Source: Gigaspora rosea (Eukaryota > Glomeromycota > Glomeromycetes > Diversisporales > Gigasporaceae). From it: a stretch of DNA of 64,000 nt. The notes under the pieces were generated by a model. That model was not told where the DNA came from. It searched no databases and saw only the letters and a program-made list of their open reading frames with translations. This document shows positions 11,113-21,411 of the stretch, piece after piece. How positions within the stretch are numbered: the first letter of the stretch is position 1; each line of letters starts with the position of its first letter. The position numbers and the translations under genes are program-made. Where the stretch lies: the NCBI GenBank assembly GCA_003550325.1, contig QKWP01000061.1, forward strand, positions 497,581-561,580, in the 5' to 3' direction.

Positions 11113-12497
11113 TCAGATGTATCGTGGAACTCCCCACTCATCGACATCATCCATAGTATCTGAACTATGTCTTTTCTCACTATCTTTCTTTTTTTCTTTT
11201 TTACTATCTTTCCTACTAACTTCTTTATCTTCTTTACAAACACTTTCTCGAGTTTTATGTTTACCTATGGTTATATATAAGTGTGATAATAAACCTACTA
11301 CTATAATTATAGAACATAATATTAAACTCATAAATGGTATGATATCAAATCCATATGTGTTTGTTTTGTATAATATCTAAATAGAAAAAAAAATTTATTA
11401 ACATACATTGGAATTTGATTATGAGTTTGAGTATGAGTATAAGTGAGAACGAAATTGAATTTAAGTGAATCTGGAATTTCTTAATTAAAGGTTTAGTAGT
11501 AAAATGATTTTATTTAAACTATATCAGATATTACGTACTCATTTTATTAAATTAAAAAAAAAAAACTCAAATCCACTTAAATTAAATATTTTTCTTACTT
11601 AACTTACAACACATATCATAATTTAACAAATATTAGTATGATACATACCTGGATGACTAATTGCGGGATATCTTCAATTAATAAATTAATTCCAGAGAGC
11701 CAAAGAATAACATTTTGATATTTTGTATATTGACTATTACATATTTGTATTAATCGAATATCTATAGCACAAATAAAACTTTTAAAAAACATTTTATAGA
11801 ATTTATCTGAGGTTTTATATAAAATATATAGACCAGCTGTATAGTTAATGAATGCCGGAACAGCAAAAGAAAATAAACTGTTAATTAAAAATAATATATA
11901 TTAGTAAGTGATTAAAAAAAGTTGTATTTGTATAATACAATCAGACCCCTCTAAATGCAATGCGACAGGATCATATGCAAAACGTGCACTTAGGGAGGTA
12001 AGAATCTATGAAGACTTGCATTTAAGGGGTCCGATTGCATTAAATAATTAACAAAAATTTTTTTTTAAATTATGAATACCTGGGAAAATATAATGATTCA
12101 ATAGTATGTGAATTATTTATGAAAAAAGCAACTTCAAATGCAAAGTCATAAGCCAACAAAAAGCAATAAAAACATGCAAAGCTTCGTCTATCTTTATCAC
12201 CACATTTATAAACAAAGTACATTAATATAGCAAATTCAATTGGTATAGCTAGTCCGATTAGAGTAACTTTGTTATGACTTGCAAAGATTGCTTTTTATAT
12301 ATTATGAAATTAATTAGACTTGCTTAATCTTGCATAGAAAAAAAAAAAATAGATAAATATCACTTACTTAGATCATATAATGTGGTATTAAACGTTGTAG
12401 AATTGACTGAAGTGTAATTGATTATATTAGAATTAACCGAAGTATGATTGGTTGTTGAAATAGAATTAGTAGAATTAGTAGAATTAGTAGAATCCAT
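11113..12497 (-). CDS. Multi-pass membrane protein, four exons, function unknown
   Basis: The minus-strand model is 12497-12368, 12290-12080, 11877-11649 and 11376-11113. Donors are GTAAGT, GTATTC and GTATGT, all acceptors end in AG, and the phases agree at every junction, giving 277 residues. The N-terminus is a Ser/Thr/Asn-rich tail (NSTNSTNS repeats) with many N-glycosylation sites, so it is probably outside the cell. Several hydrophobic spans follow (VTLIGLAIPIEFAILMYFVY, FACFYCFLLAYDFAFEVAFF, SLFSFAVPAFINYTAGLYIL, MSLILCSIIIVVGLLSHLYI). The cytosolic tail is highly charged (RKDSKKEKKKDSEKRHSSD). A motif LLIEDIPQLVIQ resembles the EDxPQ segment of XK-related membrane proteins. That is only a weak hint, and I do not assign a function. 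Intron 2 contains a small MITE. The first acceptor (AAAAAG) is weak and less certain. Confidence 0.7.
11936..12039. mobile_element. Small MITE inside intron 2 of the membrane-protein gene
   Basis: TACAATCAGACCCCTCTAAA on the left and its inverted counterpart (TTAAGGGGTCCGATTGCA) on the right enclose ~60 bp. It has the same terminal signature as 38317-38445. It lies wholly inside the intron 12079-11878, so splicing should remove it. Confidence 0.65.
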
Positions 12498-13085
12498 GGT
12501 AGTAAATATAGAATATGTTAATTAATATTTTTTGTGTAGGATAAATAAAGATATCAATAAAATCAAAAAATGAACGCAATTCTTTTAGCTTTTATTTAAA
12601 AATAAACCAACAAAAACTTGTATCATTATATTTTGTGTTTGTTTCTACTTTTAGTGATTAGAAAATTCGAATGGTTTGTAAACTTTATTGATAAATTACT
12701 AAATTCAATTTATTAAGTAACGTAAAACATGTATACAAAATAAATAAATTGCATAATTTATAATGTTAATCTTTATCAAATTAATAATATTTGTGTTAAT
12801 ATTTAATCAAAATTCGCAAATTCCTACCAAACATACCCCTAATTAATTTCAATGTAACAATAATACGTATATTAACATAATTTTAATAAATATGATTGAG
12901 AAAAATTTTCGTTAAACAATTTTTTTATCATGTTTGGAAAAAGAACTTCATCGATTTTTTAAAAAAAAAAAGATAGGAATGATGAATCAAATTGGGAAGA
13001 TGACACTTTAATCGATCAGAATAAATATGCAAACTCTCATCCTCAGGGAGTTGTAACCGCATCTTTAATAAACAGATTAGATAAT

Positions 13086-14660
13086 ATGAAACTTGAGGAA
13101 GATCGTCTTAAACGAATTGAGGAGGATTTAAATGGTGCTGATTATAGATTAGATAGTAGGATTTCTGCTTTACGTGAAAAACGTGAAAGGGTTATAAACT
13201 CGACACTCCAAAAAGTAAAATTAACAAGCAATGTAGACCTTTGTTATGTTCTTGATTGTACCGCTTCTATGGATAGATATATTGAAGCTGCAAAAAATTG
13301 TATTTTAAGAGTGACAACTTACATGAAGCGTATTAATCCTAGTATTTCTATACATGTCGGTTTCTGTGGATATCGTGATCATTGTGATGGAAAGGACCGT
13401 ATTCAATATTTAAACTTTACTGATTCATATGAAAAATTTAGTGAATATATAAAAAATAATGTGAAAGCCACAGGAGGTGGTGATGGTCCAGAAGATGTCT
13501 TAGGTGGACTCAATGCTGCAATAACTCAAATGTCTTGGTCCCGTGCCACTCGTGTCATTCTACATATTGGTGATGCTCCACCACACGGTCGTCAGTTTAC
13601 TTCCATGTATGATAATTATCCAGAAGGTGACCCAAATGGTCTAACGGCAGAAAATGTTTTGAAAAAAATGCAATCTTCAAAGATTTTATACTTTTTCGGA
13701 AAAATAACTAATGACACTGAAAAAATGCTTAATGTATTTCGTGGTATAATTGGACAATTCTCTGAATTTGATCTTAAAACTTCGGGTAATAATCCTGAAG
13801 AATTACTTACAAAATTTTTTTATGCTACCTGCTCGGCCATCACTTCTTCTATTACTCTAAACAGTATTACTATTATGAAAGATTCTTCTAGCATATATTC
13901 TTTACAGAGAAAGAAACTTAAAATAAATCCACAAGAACCTAATTGGTCAACCCTTCCTGAACAAAATGGGAAACTTTTATCTTATAAATTTCCTAAAAAA
14001 TTAAGTGAAGTTAAGGATAAAAAATTTTTCAAAAGTTCAAACCTTACAATCAATAACATGAACTTTAAAGTTGCTTCACAACCATTCTCTATTGGTGCAG
14101 AACGATACGCATATTTTGGTATTGATACTCAGAGGAGTTCAACAGAAAAATTGGTAATGAAAAAATATCATGATACTAACAAAAGAGATGACCCCCTTGA
14201 ACGATATCTTGAATCGGCAGAAGTTTCTTCAATTGCTCATTTTCTTGCAACAGAATTCAATTCGGCAGCCAAACGAGTTGATATAAAAAAGAAGGTTAGA
14301 TTTATTTATGTGAAAGTTTTGAGACAAAGTAAAACAGAACAATGTTATTCAGTAGAGGGTTATTTCCGTGACGCTGAATTTAAACGTTTCAATGTTAATA
14401 GTGGTGTAATTACAGAGTTTCATTCTACTCTTGAGGCGTTTGCACATTTCACACATAGTTATACTAAAGGATACTTGGTGGTTTGTGATTTACAAGGTAT
14501 TGAACTCGAAAATGAATTTGTATTAACAGATCCTGCGATACATTGTGTCGATTCTTTAAGATTTGGAGGAACAAATCTCGGAGAGAAAGGAATTAATGAA
14601 TGTTTTTTAAATAATCATACTTGTAATAATGTTTGTAAGAAGTTAAAGTTAAAAAGTTAG
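13086..14660 (+). CDS. vWA-domain alpha-kinase (VwkA-like)
   Basis: 524 residues from this ATG. Residues ~1-40 are charged and helical. ~48-240 form a von Willebrand A domain with MIDAS-type residues (LDCTASM, GGGDGPEDV, HIGDAPPHG). ~330-520 form an alpha-kinase domain: GAERYAYFG, the ATP-binding Lys region LVMKKYHD, VVCDLQG, LTDPAIHC, and the C-terminal zinc-binding HTCNNVCKKL. This vWA plus alpha-kinase order is that of Dictyostelium VwkA-type atypical Ser/Thr kinases. No introns are seen. The start may lie further upstream: the same frame is open back to 12963 and reaches an ATG at 12930 (MFGKRTSSIF), broken only by a TAA (12960-12962) at the junction of a T6 and an A11 run. Either the gene starts at 13086, or this stop is a recent mutation or sequence error. 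Confidence 0.9.
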   Translation: MKLEEDRLKRIEEDLNGADYRLDSRISALREKRERVINSTLQKVKLTSNVDLCYVLDCTASMDRYIEAAKNCILRVTTYMKRINPSISIHVGFCGYRDHCDGKDRIQYLNFTDSYEKFSEYIKNNVKATGGGDGPEDVLGGLNAAITQMSWSRATRVILHIGDAPPHGRQFTSMYDNYPEGDPNGLTAENVLKKMQSSKILYFFGKITNDTEKMLNVFRGIIGQFSEFDLKTSGNNPEELLTKFFYATCSAITSSITLNSITIMKDSSSIYSLQRKKLKINPQEPNWSTLPEQNGKLLSYKFPKKLSEVKDKKFFKSSNLTINNMNFKVASQPFSIGAERYAYFGIDTQRSSTEKLVMKKYHDTNKRDDPLERYLESAEVSSIAHFLATEFNSAAKRVDIKKKVRFIYVKVLRQSKTEQCYSVEGYFRDAEFKRFNVNSGVITEFHSTLEAFAHFTHSYTKGYLVVCDLQGIELENEFVLTDPAIHCVDSLRFGGTNLGEKGINECFLNNHTCNNVCKKLKLKS

Positions 14661-15489
14661 AAGTTTACTGTGCATATAGTTAGTGATACATTTTTGATTT
14701 CAACTTATTGCTGTAGTAAAGATTTTATATTGCTCTAACATCTTTTTTTAGTATAAAATAAAAATATTGGATCTTATATTTATAAAAAAAAAGGCCCCAA
14801 TTGCAAAATTTTCATATAATGAATGATACAAGTATTTTCTATCAGAAATATGATGAATATATTTGCCATCTAATTATACATTTTGTAAAATATTATCGAA
14901 TATTTTATATAATGAATGCAATTCGTTTCAGTCAACAACCTCTAACGAGTCAATATTGATGTCATTTGTCGACCAAGATAAACAAATTTATTAAGATTAC
15001 TTTTTAAATTTTCAATTCATGTAATTTTCCCGTTAATTTAAAATATTTTTACTTTTTGGAAGAAAATCTTCAAATATCGCTTTCTTTGTTTCGTTAAAAT
15101 TTTTTTTCCCCAAGAGATTTTTGAGAGCAATAAATTTTTAAAATTTTAATTAATTCTCGATAGGATTATTGTGTTCTAATGCCTTTTTCGTATCATCCAT
15201 CAATTTTTTCTAAGAGTTTAGCTACTGTTTCTTATTTTAATTCTAATACGACTCTGGAATTTTGAATTTCATCATAAACATCATCGATTAAAAGAAATTT
15301 TTGACAAATCCGTAATGCTAAATACAAGAGTAATCGGCTCTAAATTAGCGATATTTGGATTAATATGATTTTTAACAAGAAACTGCTTTTTCGTTTTGTG
15401 GAAAATATTAATTTTATTCGTAATTTATCGATTTTTGCTTCGGTCATCTAACAGTACCTGTTTACCAATCTTTAACTACGTATCTACGT
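14661..15489. other. Intergenic, with a possible decayed coding trace
   Basis: No intact gene. On the minus strand, about 15310-15090 one frame reads LIDDVYDEIQNSRVVLELK, ETVAKLLEKIDG and SYRELIKILKIYCSQKSLGEK, separated by three stops. This may be an old pseudogene, but I recognise no family. The remainder is AT-rich. Confidence 0.35.
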
Positions 15490-18165
15490 ATTAAACATCT
15501 CTACCTGAATGTAAGTATAATTTATTCATCAATTAAATTATCAATTAAATATTACTTATCTGTTCTTTCACTTATGTGTTAAATTACCAGGTCGTAAGTA
15601 TATAGTTTATTCAAAAAAACAAAGTACCATTTTATCGTCAATAGAAATCTTTATTAAATATTACTTCTTTATTCTTTCACTTACGTATTAAATTACCAGT
15701 TTGTAAGTACTGTATATAGTTTATTCAAAAAACAATGTACACATTTTATAATCAATAGAATTCTTTATTAAATATTATTTGTGTTAAATTACTAGGGAGT
15801 AAGCATAGTTTATTCAAAAAACAAAGCATACATTTTATTGTCAATAAAATTTTCTATTAAAATATTACTTCTTTGTTCTTTCACTATGTGTTAAATTACC
15901 AGGGAGTAAGTATATATTCAAAACACAAAGTACACATTTTATCGTCAATAAAATTTTCTACTCAAATTTACTTCTTTGTTCTTTCACTTACATGTTAAAT
16001 TACCAGGGAGTAAGTATATTTTTTTATCTCAATAGAATTCTCTATTAAATATTATCTTTCAATTATGTGTAAATTACCAGGATGTAAGTATATAGTTTAT
16101 TCAAAAAAACAAAGTATACATTTTATCGTCAATAGAATACTCCATCAAGTATTAATTACTTCTTTGTTCTTTCACTTACATGTTAAATTACAAGACGGTA
16201 ATTATAGTTTATTTAAAAACAAAGTACACATTTTATCATCAATCGAATTCTCTATTAAATATTACTTCTTTATTCTTTCACTTACGTGTTAAATTACCAG
16301 GGAGTAAGTATATAGTTTATTTGAAAAACTATGTACACATTTTATTATCAATAGAATTCTCTATTAAATATTACTTTCACTTAGGTGTTAAATTGCCAGA
16401 AAGTAAGTATATAAGTTATTTATAAAATGTACACATTTTATTCTCAATCTAGTTCTTTATTAAATATTACTTCTTTGTTCTTTCATTTACGTGTTAAATT
16501 GTCAGTCTGTAAGTATATATTTATTCAAAAAACAAAGTACACATTTTATCATCAATATTACTAGTTCTTAATTAAATATTACTTCATTGTTCTTTCATTT
16601 ACGTGTTAAATTGCCAGTCTGTAAGTATATATTTATTCAAAAAACTAAGTACACATTTTATCATCAACATTATTCTTTTATTAAATATTACTTTGTTCTT
16701 CACTTACGTGCTAAATTACCAGGGAGTAAGTATATAGTTTATTTGAAAACTATGTACACATTTTATTATCAATAGAATTCTTTATTAAATATTATCTTTT
16801 AATTATTTGTAAATTAACAGGATATAAGTATATAGTTTATTCAAAAAACAAAGCAAACAATTTTATCGTCAATAGAATACTCCATCAAGTATTAATTACT
16901 TCTTTGTTCTTTCACTTACATGTTAAATTACAACGGTAATTATAGTTTATTTAAAAACAAAGTACACATTTTATCGTCAATAAAATTCTCTATTAAATAT
17001 TACTTCTTTGTTCTTTCACTTACATGTTAAATGACCAGGACGTAAGTATATTCAAAAAACAAAGTACACATTTTATCGTCAATAGAATTCTCTATTAAAT
17101 ATTACTTCTTTGTTCTTTCACCCCTATGTGTTAATTACCAGTCCGTAAGTATATAATTTATTCAAAAAACATAGTACACATTTTATTTTCAATAGAATTC
17201 TCTATTAAATATTTCTTCTTTGTTCTTTCACTTACGTGTTAAATTACCAGGGGGTAAGTATATTCAAAAAACAAAGTACACATTTTATCGTTAATAGAAT
17301 TCTCTATTAAATATTACTTCTTTGTTCTTCAATTACGTGTTAAATTACCAGAGAGTAAGTATATAATTTATTTATAAAATGCACACATTTTATCATCAAT
17401 AGAATTAAATATTACTTCTTTGTTCTTTCATTTGTGTGCTAAATTACCAGGGTGTAAGTATATAGTTTATTCAAACAAAGTACACATTTTTATCGTCAAT
17501 ATGAATTCTCTATTAAATATTACTTCTATGTTCTTTTATTTACATTTAAATTGCCAGTCTGTAAGTATATAGTTTATTCAAAAGAACAAAGTGCATATTT
17601 TATCATCAATAGAATTCTCTATTAAATATTACTTCTATGTTCTTTCACTTACGTGATAACTTACCAGGGCGTAAGTATATAGTTTATTCAAAAAACAAAG
17701 TACACATTTTATTGTCAATAGAATTCTCTATCGAATATTATGTCTCTACTCTTTCACTTACTTGTTAAATTACAAGATGGTAATTATAGATTATTCAAAA
17801 AAACAAAGTACACATTTTATCATCAATAGATTCTCTATTAAATATTACATCTTTACTCTTTCATTTATGTGTTAAATTACCAGGGAGTAAGTATATAGTT
17901 TATTCAAAAACAATGTACACATTTTATTGTTAATAGAATTCTCTATTAAATATTACTTCTTTGTTCTTTCACTTAAATGTTAAATTACAAGACGGTAATT
18001 ATAGTTTATTCAAAAAACAAAGTACACATTTTATCATCAATAGAATTCTATTAAAATATTACTTTCATTTACGTGTTAAATTACCAGGGAGTAAGTATAT
18101 AGTTTATTCAAAAAACAATGTACACATTTTATTATCAATAGAATTCTCTATTAAATATTACCACT
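15490..18165 (+). repeat. ~109-bp satellite array, copy 2 (about 24 units)
   Basis: Units of roughly 95-110 bp: TTACTTCTTTGTTCTTTCAC, TTACGTGTTAAATTACCAGG, GAGTAAGTATATAGTTTATT, then CAAAAAACAAAGTACACA, TTTTATCGTCAATAGAATTC, TCTATTAAATA. Many units have lost parts of the GTAAGTATATAG or CTTCTTTG segment. Every unit carries CAGGGAGTAAGTA, a match to a strong fungal 5' splice site. The array ends exactly where the Sel1 part of kinase copy 2 begins. Open frames across the array repeat the same peptide and are not genes. Confidence 0.9.
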
Positions 18166-19485
18166 CTGATGAATCTGCTGATAGGCTTTTCAACTTGCAT
18201 CAAAAATCTGCTGAGTTAGGAAATGCTGATGGGCTATTTAATCTTGGTTATTGTTATCAACATGGAATTGGAGTCGAAACAAATAAAAGCAATGCATTCA
18301 TTTATTATCAAAAATCTGCTGAATTAGGAAATGCTGATGGATTATTTAATCTCGGTCATTGTTATCAACATGGAATTGGAATTGCGTAAGATGAAAATAA
18401 AGCATTCAAATATTATCTTGAATTTGTTGAACTAGGAAACGATAAAGGGCGACATGAAATCAAAAATAATTATAATTTGTCATTAATTGCCTATGGTGAA
18501 TTTAAGGATGTTGAAGAAATTGGAAAGGGTGGGTTCTCAACAATTTATAAAGCTCGATGGAAAAATCAACATAGATGGCAATATGTAGCTCTCAAGTTAA
18601 TTGATAATCAAGAATATATACACGAGGTAATAATAAATATATTATGATTTTGATAATTATTATATTTACTAAAAAAATTTTATTAGATGAAGGCATTTTG
18701 CGATATTGGCTTGAAAAATGCATCATTTATAAAACTCTATGGATTGCCATTAAATCAAGACACTAAAGAATATGTTCTTGTATTGGAGTATGCTGATAAT
18801 GGTTCTTTATACGATAATCTTAACATTATTACAAAAATGAGATGGGAGGAAAAAATTGAAATTTTAACTTCCATCATATCTAATCTTGAAGAAATTCATT
18901 CTAAAGGGTTTATTCATCGAGATCTTCATAGCGGCAATATCTTACATGATAAATTGCATAATGTATATATTGCTGATTTAGGACTAACAATATCAGCAAA
19001 CAAAGAACAAGGTGAAATTTATGGTGTTATGCCATATGTTGCACCAGAAGTTTTACAGGGAAACCCGTTTACACAAGCATCAGATATCTATAGTTTTGGT
19101 GTCATCATGACAGAAATAACTGGAAAAAGACCATTTGACGGAGATCCATTTGATCTTAAACTTTCGTTAAGGATTTGCCGTGGAGAACTGCCGAAATGTG
19201 CGTTTGGGACGCCTGATCATTATATAAAATTAGCCGAGCGATGCATGGATTCCGATCCTCAAAAAAGACCTACCGCAAATGAAATTAGGAATGAAATTGA
19301 GGATTGGCTTAAAAAAATTGAAAGCCCAATTGAAACAGAAATCAAGAAACAATTCTTGGAATCTGACATGAATAAGCCAGAGCCAATCGAATAAAATTAT
19401 CCAAAACATATGTATACTTCAAAGCTCATCAACGCGCGAGAGATTGCACAGAAATTAGTAAACCATTGATGAAATTCATGTTAAT
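18166..19485 (+). pseudogene. Sel1-repeat protein kinase gene, interrupted (copy 2)
   Basis: 18166-18386 encodes Sel1-like repeats. A TAA at 18387-18389 replaces the Lys codon found in copy 1. The frame then stays open through the last Sel1 unit and the kinase N-lobe (EEIGKGGFSTIYKARW, VALK with the ATP-binding Lys) to a donor at 18627. After a 60-bp intron (GTAATA...TTTTATTAG) the kinase continues at 18687-19394 with HRDLHSGNIL, ADLGL, VAPEVLQG and SFGVIMTEITG. A TAA at 19392 (CAA in copy 1) removes the last ~35 residues, whose codons still follow to ~19470. All core catalytic residues are kept, so the kinase part could still be active if expressed from the second exon. No convincing first exon was found; it may lie beyond the satellite. 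Confidence 0.75.
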
Positions 19486-19622
19486 GTGTAAATTTATAAA
19501 TTAACTTTGTTAAAAAATTATCGGTAATTGATTATACAAAAATGCATGTACAATAGTTTTATAAACTTTATCTTCAATTACAGTGTTAACGTTTTAAGAT
19601 TCTGATTATTATTTTGCATTGG

Positions 19623-20281
19623 CCCTATAAGAAAAGTGGTACGGGTGGTGGTACGGGTTGATGTCGGGAATGCTCGAAATGGCACGGATCTTGTGGCACG
19701 TGCAGGAACGTTTTACGGAATGGCACGGTAAAAATGGCACGGACATTGCGGCAAAGGGTGGCACGTAATATCACGTCATATGAAATGGCTCGTTCAGATG
19801 ACACTATGTGTACGTTACACACGTGTTGGCTCGTGATACGTGTTGGCTCGTTTCTTGGAGAGCGAAAGATCAGTAAAGGATTTTTTTTTAAAAACAGAGC
19901 GATATCTCATGATTTCACTAATGAAGCTTCCCTGTGTGTCTTAACAAAAAAAATTCCTTACAAAATTTTGCTTCATATGCAGTTAGCTTGTTCATCTTAT
20001 GTTAATTACTTATGTAAATTTATGTTTTAATAGTTAATCCACATCGTTATAGCGGTGGCACGTGAATTTACGTTCATTACCCGTGCCAAATCCCGTGCCG
20101 ATTCGACTAGTAAACTGCTGCAAAACCCGTGCCATTTACGGTCCAATTGGCACGGGGCACACGGTCCCTCACAGTCCACTAAATCCGAACCAACTCGGGC
20201 CATACCCGTACAAATCCGGACCTTGACCCGTGCCTATCCGATTCCATCCCGTGTCTATACGGTACATTTTTTTTTATAGGG
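19623..20281. mobile_element. hAT-like MITE, CCCGTGCC word family
   Basis: Ends CCCTATAAGAAAAGTGGTAC and its inverted counterpart GTACATTTTTTTTTATAGGG are flanked by TGCATTGG (19615-19622) and TGGATTGT (20282-20289), a 6-of-8 match. Subterminal regions are dense in GGCACGGGT/CCCGTGCC words. The interior includes a 35-bp stretch (19938-19972) shared with 34942-34976. Confidence 0.65.
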
Positions 20282-20620
20282 TGGATTGTAGATCCTTTTT
20301 TAATAAAAATGTTTTTTTTTTAAGGTTCTACTAGTAATAATGAGAGGTATTATCATTATACTTAAGTATACTATAAATTTGAATAATATAAAAAAAAAAT
20401 TGTATATGAAAAAATTTGAACTAAATTTTTTAGAAAAAAAAATATAAATATTTAAATTAAATATTTGAACTTATTTAATTATTAAATACTAAAATAGAAA
20501 AAAAAACTTTAATTTTTAATTTGTAAAAAATATATAACTTGTAATTTTAATATAATGCCATACAAATTTAATTACTTGGATTTTATAACACGAAATTTTC
20601 AAATTGACCCGGCTGACTGG

Positions 20621-20677
<57 letters not shown>

Positions 20678-21411
20678 TATAAAAAAATTTTTTTTAAATT
20701 CCACCCGGTTATTTAAAGCATATAAATAAATTTTTTAGAAGTTTTCAAATTTTGACCCCGGTCAGGTTATAAAACCAATTAATTATTGGTATATAAAAGC
20801 CTGGCGTCTGATTGCGTTTGCATATTTGTTGCAATTATGAGTTGTCTAGATATATCCACCTGGGTATTACACTAGTATACTTACCCGGATAGTGCTCGTA
20901 CCCAGATAACTCTTTATCCGAAAGGTTGTAACCTTTAACAAAATTTAGTAACCGGTTTTATATCCTATTCAAATAAAAGGTTAACGGTTATATCCGGTTA
21001 CCCGCGGGTAAACAGAGTAATACTTGACTCGGGTATAATCTCTAGCATACAAATTCTACTCTAACATCGGAGTTGGAATGTATGGGTTTCCCGATGTGGC
21101 TATTGATTTTAAGTAATAATTCCTAGAATTAGCCTTAAATCCGATGGATCCACATTCGGAAGGTAGATAGTCTCATGAAAGGATGTTATTTTCAGGTAGA
21201 TCGTTAGATCATCCAATGACCTCCGCACCTGTTTATAACAACTTAAATTCCTAATACCAATTTTTATTAAAGTTACGAATTGATCGTAACAACGTTTGTA
21301 AAATAATAATTTTCTCATGGTAATAACACTAGGTATTCCACCATAAACCCTAATTTAAGAGCAATTAACGCTAAACATTATCCTATTTACATTTATATAC
21401 TATTCATCAAC
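20282..21411. other. Intergenic: 51-T run and a decayed inverted-repeat element
   Basis: No gene. 20622-20672 is an uninterrupted run of 51 T. 20845-21045 has CTAGATATATCC... against ...GGGTATAATCTCTAG and internal TTACCCGG/TTACCCGCGGGTAA words, so it is probably another inverted-repeat element without a clear target duplication. An open frame across the T-run only encodes poly-Lys. A TATA-like TTTATATAC at 21390-21398 sits 14 bases before the next start codon. Confidence 0.5.
20845..21045. mobile_element. Decayed inverted-repeat element, TTACCCGG word family
   Basis: Imperfect terminal inverted repeats (CTAGATATATCCACCTGGG / inverted GAGTATAATCTCTAG type), with words TACCCGGATA, GGTTACC and CCCGCGGGT. 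The flanks TGAGTTGT and CATACAAA do not match, so insertion cannot be proven. Confidence 0.4.

Noticed and set aside
15490..18165. Possible CRISPR-like array or a family of small genes (repeated peptides KLPGSKYIVYSK)
   Set aside because: Units are directly adjacent and homologous throughout, with no unique spacers. This is a satellite in a fungal genome, and the open frames are by-products of the repeat.
20516..20704. Small open frame on the minus strand
   Set aside because: It is mostly poly-Lys encoded by the 51-T run, with no other coding sign.
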